This document shows, piece after piece, positions 8,807-16,558 of a stretch of DNA of 64,000 nucleotides. This stretch comes from Sphaerospermopsis torques-reginae ITEP-024 (GTDB lineage Bacteria; Cyanobacteriota; Cyanobacteriia; Cyanobacteriales; Nostocaceae), in the NCBI RefSeq assembly GCF_019598945.1, contig NZ_CP080598.1, forward strand, positions 4,898,001 through 4,962,000. Reading direction: 5' to 3'. The notes beneath the pieces are model-generated. The model saw only the letters and a program-made list of their open reading frames with translations. It was not told where the DNA came from and did not search any database. Numbering within the stretch: the first letter of the stretch is position 1; each line of letters starts with the position of its first letter. The position numbers and the translations under genes are program-made.

Positions 8807-8970
8807 TGTAGTGCTGTAACTGTTTAAGTCTCTGCCAGAGAAGATCAAATCTGGAACTATGACCGAGTTATGTAGTGCTGTAACTGTGTATATCTCTGTC
8901 AAAGAAAATAAAATCTGGAACTTTGGATGAGCGATGTAGTGCTTTAACTGTCTATGTCTTTGTTCTCTCA
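8807..8970. repeat. 64-bp tandem array (2.5 units) downstream of patX
   Basis: Units at 8807-8870, 8871-8934 and a partial at 8935-8970, each starting TGTAGTGCTGTAACTGT (third TGTAGTGCTTTAACTGT) with an exact 64-nt period. The two full units contain TCTGGA (8850-8855, 8914-8919), a one-base variant of the heterocyst-associated TCCGGA element (TCCAGA on the other strand), followed one unit later by promoter-like sequence. It may encode small tandem RNAs; this is inference. The array begins 94 bp beyond the end of patX. Confidence 0.8.
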
Positions 8971-9063
8971 CTTGTGTCAAGAACGATAAACACCCAGTCA
9001 TTCCCTAACTTGATTGCTTTGCTGATAACGAATTCTCCTAAAAGCAGTCTGAAGCTATGAGGG

Positions 9064-9300
9064 TTAAACAAAGGAATGGATATTGCTAAAAAATTCCATT
9101 GACTCTTTGCGTCCACTACCGCGATGAGGTGCTGGCTGTTCTGGTTGGTTGGGACCGGGTTTAGAATTGTCCGCAAGTAGCTTTCCTGAACCAAAATTAG
9201 CAATCAGCATATGAGAAAGGCTAGTGAAATCTGCTTCGTGGTTAAAAGCTAAGGAGCCGAATACCAGACTCGATACTAAAAGTGAAATGGCAGCACGCAT
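9064..9300 (-). CDS. patX: PatX-type heterocyst inhibitory peptide precursor
   Basis: 78 aa with an N-terminal secretion-like hydrophobic segment (MRAAISLLVSSLVFGSLAFN), a variable Pro-rich middle, and HRGSGR at residues 59-64 (RGSGR codons at 9109-9123). RGSGR is the pentapeptide of PatS/PatX that binds HetR and blocks heterocyst differentiation in neighbouring cells. Signal peptide plus HRGSGR is the PatX layout, as opposed to the short PatS. Fourteen residues follow the motif, so processing on both sides would be needed. Its promoter carries a TCCGGA element. The receptor gene hetR is 12 kb away. Confidence 0.85.
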   Translation of the reverse strand: MRAAISLLVSSLVFGSLAFNHEADFTSLSHMLIANFGSGKLLADNSKPGPNQPEQPAPHRGSGRKESMEFFSNIHSFV

Positions 9301-9333
9301 AGTAGATGTCTATTTTAGAACTCTCTACTTCAC

Positions 9334-9364
9334 TGATACTTAGCTTTGATCTAAAGATCCGGAC
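9334..9364 (-). promoter_or_regulatory. DIF1-like promoter of patX (TCCGGA)
   Basis: On the minus strand TCCGGA (9364-9359) precedes a TAAGTAT -10-like element about 15 nt downstream, then a leader of roughly 30 nt to the ATG at 9300. TCCGGA near -35 is the motif reported for HetR-dependent, differentiation-associated (DIF1) start sites in Anabaena. Confidence 0.65.
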
Positions 9365-9401
9365 AATTTGAAAAAAAGTATTGTATTTAACTGCAAAAAA
9401 A

Positions 9402-11150
9402 TCAATTTGATACTTCGTCGATATATTCGACAAGTAGCCAGTTTCCAGATGAATTTGCACGACCCCAAACTTTGAGCTTTTGATTTTGGCTCAAGACTTG
9501 CAATTGCTCATCTACAGATGATTCCAAAGTTACAATCTGCCAAGTCTTAGGTAATAATTCTGTTGGGTTTGTGATAGTAAATCTGTAATCTTGTTGCCCT
9601 AAGCAATTAAAAATTCCTATGAAACAATCAAGATTTAAGAAATCACACTGATCAACCGATAAAGCAGGACAATTACCATCTATAGGATAAGTTTCTGGTT
9701 GATTCAAATAATGAATTTGCCAGTTTAACCATTCCGGATGATAGATTGATAAATTGAACAAGGGAACAATAGCTGTGGGAGATCGCTCATCTGTCAATAA
9801 AGCTGTTTGCAGCATCCTGACTGGTAAATTTCTGGGCTGACAATTTAACTCACAACAAAGAGCAGCGGCCATCCCTGCGGCTTGACCAATACCCATAACT
9901 ACAGGTTGCAGTCTAGTTGCTCCATTAGCAATGTGAGAGACAGAAATATTCTTCTCACACACCAGCAAACCATCCGTAGATTTGGGAATCAAACAACGAT
10001 AAGGAATAGTAAAGGGCGTTCCTGTCCAACGTCCACCCCAGCGAATAGATTTAGGTTGTAGTGAGAACTTAACACCCGGATAATGGTGATCATTGGCGTA
10101 GTTTCCAATAGCAACCGCATCATCAAACTTAGCTGCAACTCGACCGTCTGCAATGGGCAGAATATCTTGCTCAGAGACAGTAACAAGTCCCTCTAAGCGG
10201 CGACTTTCCCGAAAATAGGGATGAAGTGCAAAAGCTGGAGAGAGACTAGGAAAAACTCCTTCGGCTAAACCGTAGCGTCTACCAAGGTGAGTTTGAATAT
10301 AATGGGCAAAGTTTTGACTATGCCAGAAACATTCTTGATAAAACTCACGTCTTGCTATCTTTGACTCTAGCAAACGGTTGGCTTTTTGGCCGTAGTCATT
10401 GCCACAAATCGGCCAATTGATCATAAACCAATTGGCGGGCAATCGTCCATAGTTTAAAAATTTTTCTGGTCCATAATTATCCCAAGCCCCTGCAAACAAA
10501 GATGGATCATAATTAGGCGCTCTGGGAATTTCTGGTGCGCTACATTCCCCAAAATCCTGCATGACTACTACATGAGTCGGTGATTGTACAGAGTATTTTT
10601 CCGTCAGATCATTAAAACTTTCTGGGGCGCTGGGTTCTCCATACTCTGACTGGAGTTCCCATCCCCAACGGTAAGGAACATCTCCTAAAGCTAATACATC
10701 GCCTAATTCTGTACCATCAAGAATCACTTTGGCGTAAACTGTGAAATCTGCAAAGCGGACACCTGCAATACAATCTGCGTTGCGTAAAACTTCTAATGGT
10801 ACTTTCCCGGAAATCCATTGCAGATTCAGTAATTCTCTCACCCAGTCTGCAAAAATTTCTGCACCTATATGGGGTTGATAACTAAAAAAACTCACCCAAC
10901 TATTATCTAAACCTCCGGGTTGTTTTTTGCGTAATTCATTAAGAAATGAACCCCATAAACCAATTTTAAAAGATTTTAATTCGTTGCCATCAGGAGCAGA
11001 TACGCCAGCAGAAGTTAACATTCCACCCAACCAAGAAAACTCACTGACAAGAATAGTTTTAGCACCTCTGCGTGCTGCTTGAATAGCGGCCGCAGTTCCA
11101 CCGGTTCCCCCACCGACGACTAAGACATCAGTTGTATAAATTTCATTCAT
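9402..11150 (-). CDS. FAD-dependent oxidoreductase
   Basis: 582 aa. The N-terminal dinucleotide fold DVLVVGGGTGGTAAAIQAAR (Gly13-Gly18) is followed by SEFSWLGGMLTSAGVSAPDG, typical of the FAD_oxidored family (PF12831), and a GIGQAAGMAAALC motif near residue 435 that closes the flavin site. No signal peptide. Substrate unknown; relatives are annotated only as FAD-dependent oxidoreductases. It lies upstream of patX on the same strand, about 100 bp away, with the TCCGGA promoter between them, so patX need not depend on it. Confidence 0.85.
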   Translation of the reverse strand: MNEIYTTDVLVVGGGTGGTAAAIQAARRGAKTILVSEFSWLGGMLTSAGVSAPDGNELKSFKIGLWGSFLNELRKKQPGGLDNSWVSFFSYQPHIGAEIFADWVRELLNLQWISGKVPLEVLRNADCIAGVRFADFTVYAKVILDGTELGDVLALGDVPYRWGWELQSEYGEPSAPESFNDLTEKYSVQSPTHVVVMQDFGECSAPEIPRAPNYDPSLFAGAWDNYGPEKFLNYGRLPANWFMINWPICGNDYGQKANRLLESKIARREFYQECFWHSQNFAHYIQTHLGRRYGLAEGVFPSLSPAFALHPYFRESRRLEGLVTVSEQDILPIADGRVAAKFDDAVAIGNYANDHHYPGVKFSLQPKSIRWGGRWTGTPFTIPYRCLIPKSTDGLLVCEKNISVSHIANGATRLQPVVMGIGQAAGMAAALCCELNCQPRNLPVRMLQTALLTDERSPTAIVPLFNLSIYHPEWLNWQIHYLNQPETYPIDGNCPALSVDQCDFLNLDCFIGIFNCLGQQDYRFTITNPTELLPKTWQIVTLESSVDEQLQVLSQNQKLKVWGRANSSGNWLLVEYIDEVSN

Positions 11151-11179
11151 TATGATTTTAGTTTTTACCAGTTAGTTAT

Positions 11180-11212
11180 AGATCCCCGACTTCTTTAAGA
11201 AGTCGGGGATCT
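11180..11212. repeat. GATCCCCGACTT hairpin repeat, copy 1
   Basis: A 16-bp perfect stem (AGATCCCCGACTTCTT and complement) with a one-base loop. Further family members lie at about 49875-49906 and 55963-56021. Confidence 0.9.
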
Positions 11213-11319
11213 GAGTATTTGTGATGTAACATTTATTTGACAGGTTTATTTTACAGCAAAATTGCTCTTGTTTTAAAAATTCTGGATTGGCATAAAAATT
11301 TACAAAATTACACATCAAT

Positions 11320-12838
11320 ATGAATAACATTTTACCCATTGGTGCTATTCTCCGAGATCGTTATCAAATCCTAGAAATTTTATCTACTAAAACCGGATTT
11401 GGTATTACCTATAAAGTTAGAGATCGAAATCATCCCTATCAAAGAATTTTAGTTATCAAACAACTTAAAAAACCGACACCTGAAAGTTTAAAGATTAAAC
11501 ATTTACCAAAAGCAGAACAACAAGAGAAAATTGATCAAGTTTGGGCTAATTATTTACGACTTTTTAGAAAAGAAACCCAAGCATTAGCAAACCTGGGGGA
11601 AACATATAATCAAACTCCTACCATTCATGAACGGTTTACAGAATTAGGAGAAGAATTTTATGTCCAGGAATATATAGAAGGAAATGCTTTATCGGCAGAA
11701 ATTAAACAGGGTCAGAAATTATCAGAAGAACAAGTTAAATCTTTGTTGATTGAGATTTTAGAAGTTGTTGAATATATCCAAGACATAACTAATAACAAAA
11801 GTTATACAGTCATTCATCGAGATATAAAACCAGAAAATATTATTCGCAGAAAAGCAGATCATAAATTAGTGATCATTGATTTTGTTTTAGTTAAAGAAGT
11901 AACAGTTCCAGGAACAAAAATCGGCTCAATTTTGGGAGGAACACGGGGATATATTGCACCGGAAATTGCATTAGGATTAATATCTTTTGCAAGTGATATT
12001 TATTCTATAGGAATGATTGGAGTTTTTGCAATCACGGGAGAAGATCCTTCTTTTACACCTAACTTAGCTAAAAATTGGCAAACAAAAGTAAATGTTAGTG
12101 CTGAATTTACTGATTTTTTAAATAAAATGATTTGTGAAGATTACAAAGATCGGTTTCAAAATGCACAGGAAGCGTTAACAGCATTGAAAACAAATAAACC
12201 ACCTATACCCACTCCTCAACCAACACCACCACCAACACCTTCTATTCCCTGGAAATTGATTAAATTAATGATGATGGGAATTTCAGGAATTATGTTAATA
12301 ATTGGTGTAGTTATCGGTGTAATTGCTATTTTACCGAAATCTGATAGTCAATTAATAGCAGATGGTAAAGGAAAATCAGGACAATTAACAACAACAGATA
12401 ATAAGGAATTAGGAAGTGGTAAAAATATTGATGTTTATACTTTTAAAAGTGAGAAAAGACAGTATTTAACAGTGGAAGTAGTTAGTAATAATTTCCGTCC
12501 TATTTTTACAATGCGGAACCCGCATTTCTCACAAACAATGCGATCGCAATCTATAGAATCCTTATAGAGAAGCGGTTTCGGGCATTTTTCATAGGGCTAA
12601 TTTTTGACACAGTGTGAAAACCCAGAATCCAGATGTTATAAGGGTTTGAGGATCTTGGTGAGAAATCCGGGGGAAATTAGATAATGATACTTTGATGAAA
12701 GTGGAATATGTGGAGAATAAAGATAATAATTTCACCGCTTCTATTATGGTAGAAAAGGGTGATTATGAATTGAAAATTAAACCAAAAAATGACAGTTTAG
12801 GAGATTATGTAATTAAAGCTTGGGTGACAGATATGTAG
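11320..12838 (+). pseudogene. Ser/Thr protein kinase with PPC tail, split by a MITE (altered DFG)
   Basis: The frame reads 415 codons to 12567: Gly-rich loop (STKTGFGITYKV), catalytic loop HRDIKPEN at 166-173, then DFV at 187-189 where DFG is expected, APE-like GYIAPEIALG, a Pro-rich linker and one transmembrane helix (about 312-338), then the start of a pre-peptidase C-terminal (PPC) domain. A 153-bp MITE at 12519-12671 ends the frame. Removing it and one GGAA copy restores ...FTMRKLDNDTLMKVEY... in frame to a TAG at 12836-12838. The kinase part may still be made, but Gly-to-Val in DFG questions catalysis. Confidence 0.8.
12519..12671. mobile_element. 153-bp MITE with 14-bp inverted ends and GGAA target duplication
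   Basis: Ends CCCGCATTTCTCAC (12519-12532) and GTGAGAAATCCGGG (12658-12671) are complementary at 13 of 14 positions. GGAA flanks both sides (12515-12518 and 12672-12675). No coding capacity. Excising the element with one GGAA restores the kinase reading frame, which fixes the boundaries well. Confidence 0.88.
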
Positions 12839-13125
12839 GGGTAGCGCCCCCGTGCCTACCCCTATTTTTTGGGGCAACCACGGGGGGTTTGCCCCTACCT
12901 TTTTTTATCTCGTTCCCAGTCTCCAGACTGGGAATGCTTTGATAGAGTCTCTGACTCGATACAAACGGAAGTCAGAGACTTCCTGTATTCATTCCCATAG
13001 AGAGTATGGGAACGAAAGAAATGGGAGAACTCAATTAAACAATTATTTACAAAAAATTTATACAATAACATCATTAAAATATACTATAATACAAGTAATA
13101 ATTCAATATACCCAAAATTGCTATT
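12839..13125. other. Intergenic hairpin repeats
   Basis: Contains palindromic dispersed repeats (GGGGTAGCGCCCCCGTGCC region; TTCCCAGTCTCCAGACTGGGAA at about 12915-12936; AGTCAGAGACTTCC region). No gene supported. Confidence 0.6.
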
Positions 13126-13659
13126 ATGAAAAGTTCTCAGTGGTTGTTATTTATCAGTTTGTTTATTGTCAATCTTATATTAACAGGATGTAAAGAACCG
13201 GAAAAAGTGGTTTTCTCCTGTGAAACAGACAACAACGGAGAACACACAACCAAAGTTAAATATCAAAACCAAACAAGAGATTTAATAGTGTGGAAACGCA
13301 CCGACTTTGTAAAAGCTGGGTTTCCTCCACAACGGAGATGTGAAGAAGTCACACCAAAATTACAAGATGCTTATGATAATGGAACTTTGCCAACTTTAAC
13401 TTGGGGTTATACGGAAGCTCAAAATAATGTTAATAAAAGATTTAAGTCTTTATGCACGACTACAGAAAAAGAATGTCATACTTTGATTTTGACATTATTA
13501 GAATCAGATGATGCTGATAATGAATTGAAAAAATTTACTGCGGTGTTAAATGGTGATGCTTCCAGCGCATATCAAAATTCTTCCGACTGTAAACCACCAC
13601 AACAAACAGGTGCTAATTTAACTTGTACTGTTGATATTTTCAAGGTGTTTAATAAATAG
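13126..13659 (+). CDS. COP23-domain lipoprotein-like protein
   Basis: 177 aa. Signal sequence ends in a lipobox (LILTGCKEP, Cys about residue 22). The mature part has VVFSCETDNNGEHTTKV, W-KRTDF and RRCEEVTPKLQDAYDNG, the pattern of the cyanobacterial COP23 (circadian oscillating protein, PF14218) family, plus further paired cysteines (CTTTEKEC, CKPP...C). Function of the family is unknown. It is probably anchored in a membrane and faces the periplasm. It is followed after 19 nt by a DUF2887 gene. Confidence 0.75.
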   Translation: MKSSQWLLFISLFIVNLILTGCKEPEKVVFSCETDNNGEHTTKVKYQNQTRDLIVWKRTDFVKAGFPPQRRCEEVTPKLQDAYDNGTLPTLTWGYTEAQNNVNKRFKSLCTTTEKECHTLILTLLESDDADNELKKFTAVLNGDASSAYQNSSDCKPPQQTGANLTCTVDIFKVFNK

Positions 13660-13678
13660 AGAGGAAATAGCATCTACC

Positions 13679-14506
13679 ATGAGACGGGATACAATTTTTT
13701 ATCAATTATTCAAACAATTTCCCAGTTTAATATTTGAACTGGTAGACGAAAAACCACCCACAGCAGCAGAATATCAATTTGACTCTATCGAAGTCAAAGA
13801 AACAGCATTTAGAATTGATGGAGTATTTTTACCTCCAGATCATGCTAATCCGAAAATAGCATTTTTTAGTGAAATTCAATTTCAGAAAGATGATGACTTA
13901 TATCATCGGTTCTTTACGGAAATTTTTACATTTCTCTATCGTCATCAAGTGAGGTATGATAACTGGTATGGTGTGATAATTTTTCCATCCCGGAGTTTAG
14001 AACCATCTAATTACCTAATTCATGATGTATTGGTAGATAGTTACAAAGTCAAAAGAATCTATTTGGATGAGTTAGGAGATTTAGAAAACCAACCTTTAGG
14101 AATAGGGTTAATGTTGTTAACTACTACTCCTGAAGATAAAGCAATAGAAGCGGCTCAATTTTTACTGAGAAAGACAAAAAATACAGAGGTGGACATTTTT
14201 GAGCAAGAAGCGATAATAGATTTAGTAACGAAAATCATTGCTTACAAATTCAAATTCAGTCGAGAGGAAATAGAAGCTATGTTAATACCAACCGAAGAAC
14301 CTAGAGCAGTTAGAGAATGGAAGGAAATAGGATTAGAAACTGGAGAGAGAAATATTGTGATGCGACTATTAAACCGTCGTTTTGGTACAGTTTCTCAGGA
14401 GTTATTAACTAAAGTTCAAGGGTTAACTAGAGAGCAAATAGAAACCTTAGCTGAAGATTTGTTAGATTTTTCTGTTGTGTCAGATTTGGAGAAACGGAAG
14501 TTTTAG
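13679..14506 (+). CDS. DUF2887 / Rpn-family nuclease-like protein with DUF4351-like tail
   Basis: 275 aa from ATG 13679 (GAGAGGAAAT upstream). MRRDTIFYQLFKQFPSLIFE, FRIDGVFLPPD and FFSEIQFQKDDD mirror the 867-1712 protein, so these are paralogues. The C-terminus (IVMRLLNRRFGTVSQELLTK, then VQGLTREQIETLAEDLLDF) is a DUF4351-type domain that often follows this nuclease fold. It overlaps a broken TPR frame at its 3' end. Biological role unknown. Confidence 0.82.
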   Translation: MRRDTIFYQLFKQFPSLIFELVDEKPPTAAEYQFDSIEVKETAFRIDGVFLPPDHANPKIAFFSEIQFQKDDDLYHRFFTEIFTFLYRHQVRYDNWYGVIIFPSRSLEPSNYLIHDVLVDSYKVKRIYLDELGDLENQPLGIGLMLLTTTPEDKAIEAAQFLLRKTKNTEVDIFEQEAIIDLVTKIIAYKFKFSREEIEAMLIPTEEPRAVREWKEIGLETGERNIVMRLLNRRFGTVSQELLTKVQGLTREQIETLAEDLLDFSVVSDLEKRKF

Positions 14507-14961
14507 GATGTAGTTTAGGTTTATCTATTCCAACTTTTTTATCTAATCACCAGGAAGGTGTATGGCACTTATCTGAATCTATATTAAATGTTGCTAAAAA
14601 TGAACCAAAATCTTATTTTTATCGTGGTGTTGCTTATGGTCAGCAAGGAAAAACAGATTTAGCTATTGCTGATTTTTCTCAAGCAATTAAAATCAATCCT
14701 CTATATGCAGATGCTTATCTTCATCGTGGAAATAGATATGATGATAGGAATAAAATAGTTCAAGCTATTACTGATTATAATCAAGCCATTAAGATTAATA
14801 ATAAATATGGAAAAGCATACTTGGCTAGAGCATTAGCTAATATGAAAAACGGTAATAAATTGGAAGCAATTAAAGATTTAGAAACTGCTAAACAACTTTT
14901 TCAACAACAAAATGACACTAAAGGATATCAAATAGTACAGGAATTTTTGAATAAATTATAA
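14491..14961 (+). pseudogene. TPR-repeat protein fragment without a start
   Basis: An open frame through 14491-14961 has no start codon near its beginning but encodes convincing tetratricopeptide repeats: SYFYRGVAYGQQGKTDLAIA, DFSQAIKINPLYADAYLHRG, YNQAIKINNKYGKAYLARAL. It begins LGCSLGLSIPTFLS inside the end of the DUF2887 gene in another frame. The best reading is a lipoprotein or kinase-associated TPR gene that lost its 5' part. Confidence 0.7.
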
Positions 14962-15039
14962 CTTATATTCTCATCCCTGAATTTACCTTCTATTCTCCAT
15001 CAATGCGTTAAACTAATCAAAAACAACCAAACTAACACC

Positions 15040-15110
15040 ACAACCACTAGCTGCTTCTGCTAACCGAGAATCAAGAATTGTTAATCATGTATAAATCTCT
15101 ATAGCAGCTA
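15040..15110 (-). pseudogene. PIN-domain remnant
   Basis: The minus strand shows LDSRLAEAASGCGVSLVVFD followed by a stop, resembling the C-terminal end of PIN-domain (VapC-like) proteins, with a frameshift upstream. Only about 25 codons are recognisable. Confidence 0.4.
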
Positions 15111-15171
15111 ACAAATAACACCTCAACATCAAGTATAATTTTAATGATAAAAATTTGAATGATAGATTTAT

Positions 15172-15459
15172 ATGAGGGTAGAATTTGAATGGGATGAAAA
15201 TAAAGCGCAAATAAACATCAACAAACATGGCGTTAGTTTTGAGGAAGCAAAAACAGTATTTGATGATCCATTTGCCTTGATATTTGATGATTTAGCTCAT
15301 TCTTTCGGAGAAAAAAGAGAGATTATTATTGGTTATTCAAATCAAAATCACTTACTTTTAGTTTGTTTTACCGAAAGAGAAAGTAATTTAATCCGTATTT
15401 TTAGCTGTCGTTTCGCTACTAAAAAAGAGAGACAAGACTATGAACAAAACACCAATTAA
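15172..15459 (+). CDS. brnT: BrnT-family type II toxin
   Basis: 95 aa with the BrnT signature FEWDENKAQININKHGVSFE, EAKTVFDDPFAL and the C-terminal RIFSCRFATKKERQDYE (family ISARxA-T-KER-Y). BrnT toxins are RelE-fold ribonucleases that arrest translation. The gene overlaps its antitoxin partner by 20 nt, the usual toxin-first brnTA order. Confidence 0.9.
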   Translation: MRVEFEWDENKAQININKHGVSFEEAKTVFDDPFALIFDDLAHSFGEKREIIIGYSNQNHLLLVCFTERESNLIRIFSCRFATKKERQDYEQNTN

Positions 15460-15661
15460 TCAACAAGATGATTTTGAATCAGATGATTTATTACCAGAGT
15501 ATAATTTTGATTATACAAAAGCTCGTCCTAATCGTTTTGCCACTCCCTCAGAAAAGAGAATTACCGTAATTCTTGATCCTGATGTCGCTCAAGTTTTTCA
15601 AACATCAGAAGCGGTGAATCGTGCTTTACGTTGTTTATTATCTGCCATTCCTGAAAAATAA
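15440..15661 (+). CDS. brnA: BrnA-like antitoxin
   Basis: 73 aa. Acidic N-terminus (DDFESDDLLPEYNFDYTKAR) then RITVILDPDVAQVFQTSEAV, a ribbon-helix-helix DNA-binding segment typical of BrnA antitoxins, which bind BrnT and repress the operon. Start ATG 15440 lies inside the toxin gene, indicating translational coupling. Confidence 0.82.
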   Translation: MNKTPINQQDDFESDDLLPEYNFDYTKARPNRFATPSEKRITVILDPDVAQVFQTSEAVNRALRCLLSAIPEK

Positions 15662-15765
15662 AGGTTTAGCAATGCTAAACCCCTACTAAATTTTGCGTTT
15701 ATTTAGTCATCTTTAGATGACTTTTGCTATGAGACTGGGAATTCATTCCCAGGCGGGTTATCGGG
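15662..15765. repeat. Dispersed repeat shared with 1905-2105
   Basis: TTTAGCAATGCTAAACCCCTA then CATCTTTAGATGACTTTTGC and ACTGGGAATTCATTCCCAG recur here and at about 2050-2105 with few changes. It appears to have cut off the start of the following PIN gene. Confidence 0.75.
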
Positions 15766-16014
15766 TTTATTGATAATTCATTAAAAGTACCTCCAAAAAC
15801 TGAAATAGCAGAACAAGCTCTTTTATTTCAGCAGTTAGCTAATCTATCGATCAAAGATGCTCCACACTTAGCTTGTGCGGTTTCTATTCAAGCCGATTTT
15901 TTCTTAACTTGTGATGATAGTCTCAGAAAACAAGCTCAGAAATTAGAATTAGCGATCGCCATCATGAACCCAATTGACTATATTAGGAATAACGAAACCT
16001 ATGGAAATAAATAA
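15766..16014 (+). pseudogene. PIN-domain toxin, 5'-truncated by a repeat
   Basis: A frame beginning at the repeat border encodes IDNSLKVPPKTEIAEQALLF, then SIKDAPHLACAVSIQADFFL and TCDDSLRKQAQKLELAIAIM. The motif K-D-x-x-H/L..A..A.FF-T-D-D is the second half of a PIN nuclease. The first acidic residues and start codon are gone, replaced by the repeat. It overlaps the next small gene as toxin/antitoxin partners commonly do. Confidence 0.72.
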
Positions 16015-16210
16015 TATCATGGATGATACAGAAATAAAAATCAAAGGTATCAAAGCACTATATGAATCTCTTGGTTCAGCAGCAGCTATGCGTTTTTTGA
16101 CATTGCTACATAAAACCCCTACTGATTATGTAGAAATATCAAAAACAATATATCAAGATCAAAGTATTGATGAAATTTTCGCTAGAGCAAAACAAAATTG
16201 GCAAGATTAA
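16001..16210 (+). CDS. Small protein, possible antitoxin partner of the broken PIN gene
   Basis: 69 aa from ATG 16001 (or 64 aa from ATG 16019): MEINNIMDDTEIKIKGIKAL, YESLGSAAAMRFLTLLHKTP, ending IDEIFARAKQNWQD. It overlaps the PIN remnant stop. The helical, acidic character and position suggest an antitoxin or a toxin-linked small protein. I do not recognise a named family. Confidence 0.55.
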   Translation: MEINNIMDDTEIKIKGIKALYESLGSAAAMRFLTLLHKTPTDYVEISKTIYQDQSIDEIFARAKQNWQD

Positions 16211-16558
16211 TTATATGAATATTAGGGGTTTAGAAATACTAAACTCCTAAAATTGCAAACACAAATAAATTATAATAAAAATATTAATGTAAGTTGCTAG
16301 TTAGGTAAACTGTCTGAATCAGGATGTCCAGGATTAAAGGATTTACAGGATAAAAACAGAGATTTTTTTACCAAATCAATATTCAATTAGTTGGCAAGTT
16401 CAGCCTAAAACCCTACATTTAGGGTTGAATGAAGATAGTAAAAATATTGATTTATCGAAATAATAAAAAAGAGCGATCGCATTATTTAATAATACTATCA
16501 GTATAGATTTTATGGTACATGAGCATAAAATACATAAAGTACCATAATCAAGAGTTTA
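16211..16558. other. Intergenic with CAGGAT repeat and inverted repeat
   Basis: Holds a plus-orientation CAGGAT-family copy (16312-16351) and, just before the phosphate transporter, a perfect 9-bp inverted repeat TTATGGTAC (16510-16518) / GTACCATAA (16539-16547) with 20-nt spacing, which could be an operator or leader hairpin. An additional AATAATACTATC stretch precedes it. Confidence 0.6.

Noticed and set aside
8952-9203. 83-codon frame overlapping patX
   Set aside because: Same strand, different frame; patX has the signal peptide, RGSGR motif and promoter, this frame has none.
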